Source: Acidobacteriota bacterium
GTDB lineage: Bacteria > Acidobacteriota > Vicinamibacteria > Vicinamibacterales > JAKQTR01
Direction: 5' to 3'
Assembly (NCBI GenBank): GCA_029562975.1
Contig: JAKQTR010000041.1
Span: forward strand, 434,001-498,000
DNA length: 64,000 bases
The position numbers and the translations under genes were made by a program. Every line of letters begins with the position of its first letter. Within the stretch, counting starts at the first letter, position 1. Shown piece after piece: positions 1 to 7,601 of this stretch. The notes beneath the pieces are model-generated. The model made no database searches and had not been told where the DNA came from. It worked only from the letters and a program-made list of their open reading frames with translations.

Positions 1-1119
1 GCAGTCGTCCGTGTTGATCAGGCCGTCTGCCCGGAGCCGGCGCAGCGCGGCGAGCGTCGCCCCGCCTTCGGGAGCGGCGCTCACGCCCTCGAGCGCGCCC
101 ATCGCCTTCATGTCCCGGACCATCTCGCGGTCGCTGACCGCGATCGCCGTTCCGCCGCTCTCGCGGATGGCCCGCAGGATGAGGAAATCGCCGATGGCCT
201 TCGGCACGCGCAGGCCGTCGGCGCAGGTCCGGGCGTTCTCCCACGGATGGGCGCGGGCTGCCCCTTCGCGAAAGGCGCGCACGATTGGCGCGCAGGTCTC
301 GGCCTGCACGCTCACCATCCGCGGTCGCCGGCCGCGCGGCACCCAGCCGAGCGCTTCGACCTCGTCGAAGGCCTTCCACATGCCGACAATGCCCGTGCCG
401 CCGCCGGTGGGGTAGACGATCCAGTCCGGCCAGCGCCACCCGAGCTGCTCCGCCAGCTCGTACCCCATCGTCTTCTTGCCCTCGAGCCGGTACGGCTCCT
501 TGAGCGTCGAGACGTCGTACCAGCCCAAGGGACCGCCGCGCTCAGTCGCTGCCCGCCCGGCATCCGTGATAAGGCCGTCCACGAGCGTGACGCGGGCCCC
601 ATAGAGCTCGCATTCCCGGACAAACGGCGCCTTCACGTCCCTGGGCATGAAGACCTGCGCCTCGAGTCCTGCGGCGGCGGCGTAGGCGGCCAGGGCGTTG
701 GCGGCGTTCCCGGCCGACGGCACCGAGAGCGTCGTGGCGCCGGCGGCGCGGGCGCGCGTGACGGCCGCCGACAGGCCGCGCGCCTTGAACGAGTGGGTAG
801 GGTTGAGCGATTCGTCCTTGATGTAGAGCGCCGGAAGGCCCAGTTCTCGGCCGAGCCTCGTCGCATGGATGAGCGGCGTGAAGCCTTCGCCGAGCGTGAC
901 GGGAGCCTCGCCTTCGAACAGCGGCATCAGCTCCCCGTACCTCCACATCGTCGGCGGGCGGCCGGAGAGGCTCTCGCGGCGCCACGCGCGCGCGGCCGCC
1001 TCGAGGTCGTAGCGCGCCACGAGGGGCATCCCGCACGAGCAGAGATGGTGCGACCCGCGGGGATCGCACGGCGGAGCCCCGCACGGCACCGAGCACTCCA
1101 GGCGCGACAGGAACGACAC
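1..1119 (-). CDS. thrC: Threonine synthase, C-terminus cut by window edge
   Basis: This PLP enzyme converts O-phospho-L-homoserine to threonine in the cytoplasm. The visible 373 residues include the PLP lysine K112 in KDESLNPTHSFKARG and the downstream S-A-G-N-A-A-N-A loop. A cysteine-rich head (C9, C13, C18, C27, C29) resembles the zinc-ribbon-like start of long threonine synthases. The proposed start is GTG at 1119, with GGAGGA about 7 nt upstream. The reading frame stays open to base 1, so the C-terminus lies outside the window. It follows frr on the same strand after 37 bp and may be read from that operon. Paralogous fold-II enzymes such as threonine dehydratase are less likely given the cysteine head and the phosphate-loop context. 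Confidence 0.88.
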   Translation of the reverse strand, partial: MSFLSRLECSVPCGAPPCDPRGSHHLCSCGMPLVARYDLEAAARAWRRESLSGRPPTMWRYGELMPLFEGEAPVTLGEGFTPLIHATRLGRELGLPALYIKDESLNPTHSFKARGLSAAVTRARAAGATTLSVPSAGNAANALAAYAAAAGLEAQVFMPRDVKAPFVRECELYGARVTLVDGLITDAGRAATERGGPLGWYDVSTLKEPYRLEGKKTMGYELAEQLGWRWPDWIVYPTGGGTGIVGMWKAFDEVEALGWVPRGRRPRMVSVQAETCAPIVRAFREGAARAHPWENARTCADGLRVPKAIGDFLILRAIRESGGTAIAVSDREMVRDMKAMGALEGVSAAPEGGATLAALRRLRADGLINTDDC

Positions 1120-1156
1120 CGGCCGTCCTCCGCGGCGGTCGCCCAGCTCCGGGCCC

Positions 1157-1729
1157 TTACTTCCCGCCCAGCAGCTCGACGTCCTTCTTCTTCTGCAGCT
1201 CGTCGACCGCACGGATGTGCGCGTCGGTGAGCCGCTGCACCTCGTCGAGGCCCTTCCGCTCGTCGTCCTCCGACACGAGCTTGTCCTTCTGCAGCTTCTT
1301 GAGCTTCTCGTTCGCGTCGCGGCGCACGAGCCGGATGGCGTTGCGGGCCTCCTCGGCCAGCTTGTGCACGTGGCGCGACAGCTCGCGGCGGCGCTCCTCG
1401 GTCAGGGACGGGATGGGAATGCGGACGACGCGGCCGTCGTTGGTGGGATTCAGGCCGAGGTCCGACGCCCGGATGGCCTTCTCGATCGTGCCGAGAAGGC
1501 TCGGATCGAAGGGCTGGGCGAGAATCGTCATCGGATCGGGCACCGACAGCGTGGCCACCTGGTTCAGGGGCATCCGCGATCCGTACGCGTCCACGTGCAC
1601 CGGATCGAGGATGTTGATGGTCGCCCGCCCGGTGCGGACGCCGGCGAGGTCGCGCCGCAGGTGGTCGATCACCTGCTCCATCCGTTTCTTGAGGTCTGCG
1701 TACAGCGCCTTGAGATCGATCGCGTCCAT
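1157..1729 (-). CDS. frr: Ribosome recycling factor
   Basis: RRF, acting with EF-G, splits post-termination ribosomes in the cytoplasm. The protein has 190 residues, close to the usual 185. It shows the three-helix-bundle landmarks: the N-terminal LRRDLAGVRTGRATINILDPV block, then the NPTNDGRVVRIPIPSLTEERRRELSRHVHKLAEEARNAIRLVRRDAN core and a charged C-terminal helix ending KKKDVELLGGK. It is the last gene of the rplM-rpsI-rpsB-tsf-pyrH-frr series and lies 31 bp after pyrH on the same strand, the conserved bacterial order. Nothing in it is unusual. Confidence 0.97.
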   Translation of the reverse strand: MDAIDLKALYADLKKRMEQVIDHLRRDLAGVRTGRATINILDPVHVDAYGSRMPLNQVATLSVPDPMTILAQPFDPSLLGTIEKAIRASDLGLNPTNDGRVVRIPIPSLTEERRRELSRHVHKLAEEARNAIRLVRRDANEKLKKLQKDKLVSEDDERKGLDEVQRLTDAHIRAVDELQKKKDVELLGGK

Positions 1730-1760
1730 GCTGGTCTGCTCCGGATGCTGTGGTCTCGCG

Positions 1761-2489
1761 CTACGCCCGGACGACGGTCCCGATCCGCTCGCCCAGGACG
1801 GCCCGCCTCATGTTGCCGGGCCGGCGCAGGTTGAAGACGATGATGGGGAGCTTGTTGTCCATGCAGAGCGAGACGGCCGTGGCGTCCATCACCTTCAGGC
1901 GTCGCTCGAGCACGTCGAGGTACGTGAGGAGCTCGAACCGCGTGGCGTCGGGGTGGGAGACCGGGTCGGCGGAGTAGATGCCGTCGACCTTCGTGGCCTT
2001 CAGGATGACGTCGGCCTTGATCTCCATCGCCCGCAGGGCCGCCGCGGTGTCGGTCGTGAAGTAGGGGTTGCCCGTGCCGGCGGCGAACACCACGACGCGC
2101 CCCTTTTCGAGGTGCCGGACGGCGCGGCGCCGGATGAAGGGCTCGGCGACGGCTCGCATCTCGATGGCTGTCAGGACGCGGGTGGAAACGCCGGCGTTCT
2201 CGAGGGCGTCCTGGAGGGCGAGGGCGTTGATGACCGTGGCGAGCATGCCCATGTAGTCGGCCTGCGCCCGGTCCATGCCCGCCGCGCCGGCGGCGACACC
2301 GCGGAAGATGTTGCCGCCGCCGATGACGATGGCCAGATCCACGCCGAGGGCGCGGATCTCCCCGATCTCCCTGGCGATGCCGCCGACCAGGGCAGGATCG
2401 ATGCCGTAGCCCTGTTCGCCCATCAGGGCTTCCCCCGACAGCTTGACGAGGACGCGGCGGTAGGCTGGCGCGGGCGGCGGCTGGTCCAT
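1761..2489 (-). CDS. pyrH: Uridylate (UMP) kinase
   Basis: PyrH phosphorylates UMP to UDP with ATP, as a hexamer of the amino-acid-kinase fold. The 242-residue protein shows the nucleotide loop KLSGEALMG near residue 16, the GGGNIFRG loop, and the [16 protein letters not shown] segment typical of bacterial UMP kinases. The ATG at 2489 has no Shine-Dalgarno sequence. A TATAAT hexamer ends 10 nt upstream (2500-2505), so besides read-through from tsf there may be an internal promoter giving an mRNA with almost no leader. The order tsf-pyrH-frr is the standard one. Confidence 0.97.
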   Translation of the reverse strand: MDQPPPAPAYRRVLVKLSGEALMGEQGYGIDPALVGGIAREIGEIRALGVDLAIVIGGGNIFRGVAAGAAGMDRAQADYMGMLATVINALALQDALENAGVSTRVLTAIEMRAVAEPFIRRRAVRHLEKGRVVVFAAGTGNPYFTTDTAAALRAMEIKADVILKATKVDGIYSADPVSHPDATRFELLTYLDVLERRLKVMDATAVSLCMDNKLPIIVFNLRRPGNMRRAVLGERIGTVVRA

Positions 2490-2499
2490 ACGCCGAGGG

Positions 2500-2505
2500 A
2501 TTATA
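2500..2505 (-). promoter_or_regulatory. -10-like TATAAT just before pyrH
   Basis: TATAAT on the minus strand lies in the short gap between the tsf stop (2508) and pyrH ATG (2489). Predicted transcription would start about 3-4 nt before the ATG. No convincing -35 is seen. The exact hexamer in G+C-rich DNA and the same placement at several other genes of this window support it. Confidence 0.45.
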
Positions 2506-2507
2506 GC

Positions 2508-3107
2508 CTAGGCGCCCTCTCCCAGCTTGAACCGCGCGAAGCGAGCGATGGCGATGTTCTCGCCGGTCTTCGCGATGGCCTGCTTGACCATCTCGCCGAC
2601 GGTGATCGCCTGATCGCGGACCGAGGGCTGATCCAGGAGCACCGCCTGGCTGAAGAACGCGCCGAGCTTGCCCTCGACGATCTTGTCGACGACCGCGGCC
2701 GGCTTGCCGGATCCCTCGAACTGCGCGCGGTAGATTGCGCGCTCCCCGTCGAGCACCTCGGCGGGCACGTCCTCGCGACGCAGGTACTTCGGGTCGGCCG
2801 CGGCGATGTGCATCGCGACTTCCTTGACGAGCGTCTGGAACCCTTCGGTGCGGGCGACGAAGTCGGACTCGCAGTTGACCTCGACGAGGACGCCGATCTT
2901 GCCGCCCATGTGGATGTAGCTCCCCACGAGGCCCTGCGAGGTCGCGCGGCCCGCGCGCTTCGCCGCCTGGGCAAGCCCGCGCTTGCGCAGGACGGTGACG
3001 GCCTCGTCCATGTCGCCGCCCGTCTCGGTCAGGGCGGCCTTGCATTCCATCATCCCGGCGCCGGTCTTCTCGCGCAGGGCCTTGACTTGCGCTGCCGTGA
3101 TTGCCAT
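2508..3107 (-). CDS. tsf: Elongation factor Ts, short form
   Basis: EF-Ts is the GDP-GTP exchange factor for EF-Tu. At 199 residues it is the short form, as in Thermus and many non-proteobacterial groups; the E. coli protein is about 283. The N-terminal UBA-like domain is clear (MAITAAQVKALREKTGAGMM, residues 1-20), followed by the core motif with ESDFVAR, the EF-Tu contact region usually written TDFV. A single core subdomain leads to the C-terminus. It sits between rpsB and pyrH, 102 bp after rpsB, and that gap contains strong inverted repeats. Confidence 0.96.
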   Translation of the reverse strand: MAITAAQVKALREKTGAGMMECKAALTETGGDMDEAVTVLRKRGLAQAAKRAGRATSQGLVGSYIHMGGKIGVLVEVNCESDFVARTEGFQTLVKEVAMHIAAADPKYLRREDVPAEVLDGERAIYRAQFEGSGKPAAVVDKIVEGKLGAFFSQAVLLDQPSVRDQAITVGEMVKQAIAKTGENIAIARFARFKLGEGA

Positions 3108-3121
3108 GGCTGTGCGATCTC

Positions 3122-3198
3122 CGCGGTACGAAAACCGCGCCGGCGCGGGACGGGCCCGGCCGGCGCGAAGGGGTGCTGCCGGGGCCGATCGGCCCCGG
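3122..3198 (-). other. Two inverted repeats between rpsB and tsf
   Basis: The 102-bp rpsB-tsf gap contains a perfect 20-bp palindrome, CCGGGGCCGATCGGCCCCGG, at 3179-3198. A second hairpin has arms 3122-3127 and 3134-3139 (CGCGGT/ACCGCG, 6-nt loop), close to the tsf start. Neither is followed by a good T run on the minus strand, so they are not classical terminators. They could act as a partial terminator, an RNA-processing site, or a brake between the two cistrons. Confidence 0.5.
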
Positions 3199-3209
3199 TC
3201 GTCAGGTCC

Positions 3210-4004
3210 TCAGGCCGACGCGGGCGCCGCTGCCGGCGGCGCGTCCGGCCGGGACCGGCCGGGGGCCGGGCGCGCGCCGTGGGCGCCGGCGTCGGCGGCC
3301 GCGTCGGCCCGCGCCGACTCGCGCAGCGAGCGGCCCGCCACGATCGCGTCCGCGATGCGCGACGTGAAGAGGCGGATCGACCGCAGCGCATCATCGTTGC
3401 CCGGGATGACGTAGTCGACCTGTTCGGGATCGGAGTTCGTGTCGACGATGCCGATCACCGGGATCTTCAGCTTCCGCGCCTCGTCGACCGCAATCTGCTC
3501 CTTCTTCGTGTCGATCACGAACACCGCGTCCGGGAGCTTCGCCATCTGGCGGATGCCGTCGAGGTTCTTCTGGATCTTCTTCTTTTCCTTCTCGACGGCG
3601 GCGACCTCTTTCTTCGAGAGCGTCTCGTAGCGGCCGTCGGTCTGCATGGCCTCGAGCTCGCGCAGGCGGGTGAGGCTCCGCTGGATCGTCGTGAAGTTGG
3701 TCAGCAGCCCGCCCAGCCAGCGCTGGTTGACGAAGTGCATGCCGCAGCGCTGCGCTTCCTCCGCCACCGCGTCCTGCGCCTGCCGCTTCGTGCCCACGAA
3801 CAGCACCGTGCCGCCCTCGGAGGCGAGCCGGCTGACGAACGCCTCGGCGTCCCCGAAGAGCTGCGCCGTCTTGCCCAGGTCGATGATGTAGATGCCGTTC
3901 CGCTGGCCGAAGATGTACGGCTTCATCTTCGGGTTCCACCGCTTCGTCTGATGGCCGAAGTGCACCCCGGCTTCCAACAGTTCCTTGATGGCGATCCCGC
4001 TCAA
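3210..4004 (-). CDS. rpsB: 30S ribosomal protein S2
   Basis: S2 binds the 30S head-body junction. The S2 family begins at [25 protein letters not shown] and runs through [10 protein letters not shown] and [12 protein letters not shown] to ITEGRS-like residues, with an alanine/proline-rich tail. An open frame extends upstream, but it overlaps rpsI and lacks S2 similarity. I therefore place the start at TTG 4004, preceded by GGAGG 4 nt away, giving 264 residues. It lies 29 bp after rpsI on the same strand. A TTG start for so highly expressed a protein is mildly unusual. Confidence 0.95.
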   Translation of the reverse strand: MSGIAIKELLEAGVHFGHQTKRWNPKMKPYIFGQRNGIYIIDLGKTAQLFGDAEAFVSRLASEGGTVLFVGTKRQAQDAVAEEAQRCGMHFVNQRWLGGLLTNFTTIQRSLTRLRELEAMQTDGRYETLSKKEVAAVEKEKKKIQKNLDGIRQMAKLPDAVFVIDTKKEQIAVDEARKLKIPVIGIVDTNSDPEQVDYVIPGNDDALRSIRLFTSRIADAIVAGRSLRESARADAAADAGAHGARPAPGRSRPDAPPAAAPASA

Positions 4005-4033
4005 TGGTCCTCCCTCGACAGATGCCGGCCGGG

Positions 4034-4426
4034 TTACCGCTTGCTGAACTGGAAGCGCTTGCGCGCACCCGCCAGTCCGTACTTCTTTCGTTCCTTCGCC
4101 CGGGCGTCCCGGGTGAGAAGGCCTTCCTTCTTCAGCGCCGGCCGCAGCTCGCTGTTGTATTCGCACAGCGCGCGGGAGATGCCGAGGCGGACCGCGCCGG
4201 CCTGACCGGCGATCCCGCCCCCCGCCACCGTCGCCAGGACGTCGAACTTGTCGGCCGTCTCGGTCAGCTGGAGCGGCTGCTTGATCTCGGCGCGCAGCAC
4301 GGCGGTGGGGAAGAAGTCCTCGAACTGGCGGTGGTTGACCGTGATTGCGCCGTTGCCCGGCCGCAGGAAGACGCGGGCCGTCGACGTCTTCCGGCGCCCG
4401 GTTCCGTAATACTGGATTGCAGACAC
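4034..4426 (-). CDS. rpsI: 30S ribosomal protein S9
   Basis: S9 contacts the P-site tRNA through its basic C-terminal tail. The 130-residue protein has the family hallmarks: [20 protein letters not shown] at the start, the [19 protein letters not shown] core, and the ending [18 protein letters not shown], where the terminal K-R reaches the P site. Its start is a single nucleotide after the rplM stop, so translation is almost certainly coupled. Length and motifs are normal. Confidence 0.97.
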   Translation of the reverse strand: MSAIQYYGTGRRKTSTARVFLRPGNGAITVNHRQFEDFFPTAVLRAEIKQPLQLTETADKFDVLATVAGGGIAGQAGAVRLGISRALCEYNSELRPALKKEGLLTRDARAKERKKYGLAGARKRFQFSKR

Positions 4427-4427
4427 G

Positions 4428-4865
4428 TTACGCTACCTCGAGCTTGGTGGGTTGCTGGCCCCGGTGCGGGTGGTCCGGCCCCGCGTAGACCTTGAGCTTC
4501 CGGTACATCGCATCGCCGAGCGTCGTCTTGGGCAGCATGCCGCGCACCGCTTCTTCCACGAGGCGGATTGGCGTGCGGGCCCGGACGACCTTCGCGCGCT
4601 CCTCGCGCAGGCCGCCCTCGTAGCCGCTGTGCCTGCGGTAGATCTTCTGCTCGTCCTTGCGCCCGGTGAGCTTCACGCGGTCCGCGTTCACGACGACGAC
4701 GTGATCGCCCGTGTCGAGGAACGGCGTGTAGGCCGCGCGGTGCTTGCCCATCAGCAGCCGGGCCGCCCGGGTCGCAAGGCGTCCGAGCGCCACACCCTCG
4801 GCATCGATCACGTGCCACCGGCGCTCGATCGTCTTCAGGTTCGCCGTATACGTGTGCATCTGCAA
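4428..4865 (-). CDS. rplM: 50S ribosomal protein L13
   Basis: L13 is an early-assembly 50S protein. The 145 residues include the [28 protein letters not shown] opening, the [15 protein letters not shown] strand, the [15 protein letters not shown] segment and the C-terminal QQPTKLEV typical of the family. It is the first gene of the minus-strand translation operon. A good vegetative promoter (4906-4935) leaves a 5' leader of about 34 nt. In E. coli L13-S9 are controlled by L13 binding to the leader; the very short leader here leaves little room for that. Confidence 0.97.
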   Translation of the reverse strand: MQMHTYTANLKTIERRWHVIDAEGVALGRLATRAARLLMGKHRAAYTPFLDTGDHVVVVNADRVKLTGRKDEQKIYRRHSGYEGGLREERAKVVRARTPIRLVEEAVRGMLPKTTLGDAMYRKLKVYAGPDHPHRGQQPTKLEVA

Positions 4866-4905
4866 GTCTCTATCCCTGAATCAATTTCAGCCACGGCAAT
4901 CCAAA

Positions 4906-4935
4906 AGCGTACCAGCCCGTGCTGGTCCTTGTCAA
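4906..4935 (-). promoter_or_regulatory. Vegetative promoter of the ribosomal operon, with palindromic spacer
   Basis: Read on the minus strand, an exact TTGACA (4930-4935) is followed after 18 bp by TACGCT (4906-4911), giving a start near 4899. The spacer holds a perfect inverted repeat: ACCAGC at 4911-4916 and GCTGGT at 4921-4926, separated by 4 bp. It overlaps the last base of the -10. This position would suit an operator or a DNA-bending site. Confidence 0.65.
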
Positions 4936-5239
4936 CCGCGCGCTTCTCCGCGGCCCCGGCCGCGCCCGGTGCAACCTCGCGCCCTCGCGTCTCTACACGG
5001 CTCCGGGGGTCAGGCCGATAAGACGGCCGGCCGGAGCGGCGGCCCGGCCTGCGGGCTGGTGGCCGCCGTCGGGGCGGCAGCGCGGTAGAACCTGCCACCC
5101 GCGGGGCCGAGGGGCGATGACAATTCTGCACGCGCCCCTCGGAAATCGCCTATCGGCGCCGGGGGCTCCCGGCGGGCAAGACGCCAGGCGCCGGGGCTTT
5201 GGGCCGGGCGAGGGCCGCTTGGCAGGGAACCGGCGGATT
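4936..5239. other. Divergent intergenic control region without a gene
   Basis: Between the ribosomal promoter and the sigma-54 site I find no plausible gene: the open frames crossing it are random G+C-rich frames without start signals or family features. The only clear structure is the inverted repeat at 5107-5142, described separately. The space is long enough to hold binding sites for an enhancer-binding activator of the pil promoter. Confidence 0.5.
5107..5142. promoter_or_regulatory. Inverted repeat upstream of the sigma-54 promoter
   Basis: CCGAGGGGCG (5107-5116) and its exact complement CGCCCCTCGG (5133-5142) flank a 16-nt A+T-richer centre. The centre of symmetry lies about 140 bp upstream of the predicted start at about 5266. 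Activators of sigma-54 promoters usually bind dyad sites 80-200 bp upstream, so this is a candidate enhancer site. It could equally be a hairpin with no regulatory role. Confidence 0.35.
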
Positions 5240-5255
5240 TGGCACCCGACTTGCG
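5240..5255 (+). promoter_or_regulatory. Sigma-54 (RpoN) -24/-12 promoter of pilMNOPQ
   Basis: TGGCACCCGACTTGCG matches the -24/-12 consensus (TGGCAC, N5, TTGC) at every conserved position with correct spacing between the GG and GC doublets. Transcription would start about 12 nt after the -12 GC, near 5266, leaving a leader of about 42 nt before the pilM GTG at 5308. Pilin genes in Pseudomonas and Geobacter are known to use RpoN; for pilMNOPQ this is less usual. Confidence 0.75.
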
Positions 5256-5307
5256 CAGACGGCCGGAGCGGGCGCCCCGCGCGCCTCGGAAAGGGAAGGA
5301 CCCAAAG

Positions 5308-6363
5308 GTGTTCGGCAGACGCAAAGGCCTGGTGGGCCTGGACATCGGATCGAGCGCGGTCAAGGCCGTCGAGCTCGCTTCGGCCGGCAAGTCCTACCGC
5401 GTGGTCGCCTACGCCAGCGAGGCCATGGCGCCGGACAGCATCGTCGACGGCGCCATCATCGACGGCGCGGGAGTCGCCGACACCATCCGGCGCGTCTTCG
5501 ACCGGCTCGGCACGAAGACGAAAGACGTGGCAGCGTCGCTCGCGGGCAACGCCGTCATCGTGAAGAAAATCAGCCTCCCGCAGATGACCGAGGCCGAACT
5601 GGCCGAGTCCATCAAGTGGGAGGCCGAGCAGTACATCCCCTTCGACATCCAGGACGTGCACCTGGACCACCAGGTCGTGCCCGGCGGCGAGGCCGCGGCG
5701 CCGAACTCGATGGACGTCCTGCTGGTGGCGGCGAAGAAGGAGAAGATCGCCGACTACACCGGCGTGATCGCCCAGGCCGGCCGGGTCCCCGTCGTCGTCG
5801 ACGTGGACGCCTTCGCAATCCAGAACGCCTTCGAGGCGAACTACGACGCCGACCCCGGCACCGTCACCGCGCTCATGAACATGGGCGCCAGCGCGATCAA
5901 CATCAACATCGTCAGCGGGCCGGCGACGATCTTCACGCGCGACGTCCCGATCGGCGGCAACGCCTATACCGAGGCCATCCAGCGCGAGTTCAACCTGACC
6001 TTCGACCGCGCCGAGCAGGTCAAGCGCGGCGCGGGCGCCGGCGACGAGCGCGCCGACGAGATCGAAGCGGTCCTGCGCGCCGTCAGCGACAACGTCCTGC
6101 TTGAGATTCAGAGGACCTTCGACTTCTACCGGTCCACGGCCGCCTCGGATCGGCTCGACCGCGTGATGCTGTGCGGCGGCGGCGCCCGCGTGCGGGGGTT
6201 CGCCGACGCGCTCGCCGACCGCTTCGGGCTCCCCGTCGAGCCACTCGACCCGTTCCGGCGGATCGCCTTCGACGCGCCCGCCTTCGGCGTCGACGCCGTC
6301 GAGACCGCGCCTGTCGCCGTCGTGGCGGTGGGCCTCGCACTGCGACGGGCAGGTGACCGATGA
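5308..6363 (+). CDS. pilM: Type IV pilus inner-membrane platform protein PilM
   Basis: PilM is a cytoplasmic actin-like ATPase-fold protein that binds the N-terminal tail of PilN and anchors the PilMNOP alignment complex. The 351-residue protein starts FGRRKGLVGLDIGSSAVKAVEL, where GLDIGSSAVK is the phosphate-1 loop. Later come NMGASAININIV and the adenosine motif LCGGGARVRGF near the C-terminus. An open frame extends 23 codons upstream. I chose GTG 5308 because AAGGGAAGGA precedes it and PilM proteins begin at this point. It overlaps pilN by ATGA and is the first gene after the sigma-54 promoter. Confidence 0.95.
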   Translation: MFGRRKGLVGLDIGSSAVKAVELASAGKSYRVVAYASEAMAPDSIVDGAIIDGAGVADTIRRVFDRLGTKTKDVAASLAGNAVIVKKISLPQMTEAELAESIKWEAEQYIPFDIQDVHLDHQVVPGGEAAAPNSMDVLLVAAKKEKIADYTGVIAQAGRVPVVVDVDAFAIQNAFEANYDADPGTVTALMNMGASAININIVSGPATIFTRDVPIGGNAYTEAIQREFNLTFDRAEQVKRGAGAGDERADEIEAVLRAVSDNVLLEIQRTFDFYRSTAASDRLDRVMLCGGGARVRGFADALADRFGLPVEPLDPFRRIAFDAPAFGVDAVETAPVAVVAVGLALRRAGDR

Positions 6364-6941
6364 TCCGCATCAACCTCCTCACCCAGGAGCGGGAGAAGCC
6401 GCGGCGACAGGCCGCGGGCCCGCTCGTCGGCTCGGGCCAGAAGATCACCGTCGCCTGCACCCTCATCCTCGCTCTGGCCGCCCTCGGCGTGGGCTGGTGG
6501 TACTGGTCGCTGCGGAAGGAAGAGTCGAAGCTCAAGGCCGACATCGCGACCGCCCAGGCGGAGACCGCCAGGCTCCAGGCGCTCATCGTGCAGGTGCGGC
6601 AGTTCGAGGAACGCAAGGCCCAGCTGCAGCAGCGCGTGGCGCTCATCGAGGACCTCCGGCGCAGCCAGAGCAGCCCCGTGCACGTGCTGGATGCGATCAG
6701 CCGCAGCGTCCCGGACTCCCTGTGGCTGACGGCGCTCGACCAGAAAGGCCGGGACCTCACGCTGGAGGGCCGCTGCCTGTCGATGACGTCGATTTCGGAC
6801 TTCGTGGACAACCTCGGGCGGACGGGCTGGTTCGAGAAGCCCGTGGAAATCGTGGACAGCCAGGTCGAAAACGGCCAGGCGGCAGGCGCCGACGTCATCA
6901 AGTTCACCGTCCGGGCCCAGGTGACGACGCCGGCAAGCTAG
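6360..6941 (+). CDS. pilN: Type IV pilus assembly protein PilN
   Basis: PilN is a bitopic inner-membrane protein whose short cytoplasmic tail docks on PilM; its periplasmic part pairs with PilO. The conserved tail MIRINLLTQE is present at residues 1-10. A single hydrophobic helix follows at about residues 30-50 (ITVACTLILALAALGVGWWYW). Then comes a coiled coil with heptads of Lys/Glu/Leu to about residue 110 and a ferredoxin-like periplasmic domain. It has 193 residues. The start overlaps the pilM stop by ATGA, and pilO follows after 18 bp. Confidence 0.94.
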   Translation: MIRINLLTQEREKPRRQAAGPLVGSGQKITVACTLILALAALGVGWWYWSLRKEESKLKADIATAQAETARLQALIVQVRQFEERKAQLQQRVALIEDLRRSQSSPVHVLDAISRSVPDSLWLTALDQKGRDLTLEGRCLSMTSISDFVDNLGRTGWFEKPVEIVDSQVENGQAAGADVIKFTVRAQVTTPAS

Positions 6942-6959
6942 CGTGGAAGCGGGATCGCG

Positions 6960-7601
6960 ATGGATCTGAACCTGCACAAACTCCCGTGGTACGCCCAGGT
7001 GGGGCTGTTTGTCGCGCTGGCGGTCGCCGGCGTGGCGGCCTTCTACTACCTGTACGCCATGCCGGCCGACAAGGCCCTCGACGCCCAGCGCCAGAGGCTG
7101 GCCACCCTGCGGGTGGACATCAGCCGGGGCATGGCCATCGCGCGGCAGCTCCCGCAGTTCCGGGCGCAGGTCGCCGATCTCGAGGGGCGGCTGGAGGGCC
7201 TCAAGGCCATCCTGCCCGACGAGAAGGACTTCGGCGAGCTGCTGCGGAACCTGCAGACGCTTGCCGTGCAGTCGAACCTGAGCATACGCGTGTTCAAGCC
7301 GGCGCCGGTGGTGACCCAGCCGCTTCACGCGGAGTGGCCCATCAACATCGAGCTCGACGGCACCTACCACAACCTCGGGCTCTTCTTCGAACGGATCAGC
7401 CGCTTTCCGCGGATCATCAACGTCGGCAACATCTCGGTGAAGGGCAAGGACAAGCCCGATCAGAACACGAGCATCTCGGTGGCCTGCGTGGCGACGACGT
7501 TCGTCCTGCTGGACGGCGCACAGGCCCCGGCTGCCGCCAAGCCGGCGCAGGCCTCCCCGTCTCCGGCGGCGGCCAAGCCCGCCGCGGGAGGCAGGTCATG
7601 A
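6960..7601 (+). CDS. pilO: Type IV pilus assembly protein PilO
   Basis: PilO forms a heterodimer with PilN in the inner membrane and aligns the pilus machine with the secretin. It has 213 residues: a short cytoplasmic tail (MDLNLHKLPWYAQ), a transmembrane helix at about 13-33, a coiled coil at about 40-85 and a ferredoxin-like domain. The conserved YHNLGLFFERISRFPRIINVGNI segment lies near residues 136-160. A Pro/Ala/Lys-rich tail of about 30 residues ends the protein. The stop overlaps the pilP start by ATGA. Confidence 0.94.
   Translation: MDLNLHKLPWYAQVGLFVALAVAGVAAFYYLYAMPADKALDAQRQRLATLRVDISRGMAIARQLPQFRAQVADLEGRLEGLKAILPDEKDFGELLRNLQTLAVQSNLSIRVFKPAPVVTQPLHAEWPINIELDGTYHNLGLFFERISRFPRIINVGNISVKGKDKPDQNTSISVACVATTFVLLDGAQAPAAAKPAQASPSPAAAKPAAGGRS

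Noticed and set aside
4005-4166. 54-codon N-terminal extension of rpsB
   Set aside because: It overlaps rpsI, has no S2 similarity, and a GGAGG-TTG start at 4004 fits the family N-terminus.
1215-4205. Plus-strand open frame of 996 codons opposite frr, pyrH, tsf and rpsB
   Set aside because: Antisense to four conserved translation genes; composition only.
5119-5307. Small gene starting at ATG 5119 in the pil upstream region
   Set aside because: No ribosome-binding site; the frame runs into pilM out of frame and covers the sigma-54 site and the dyad, so it is better seen as control DNA.
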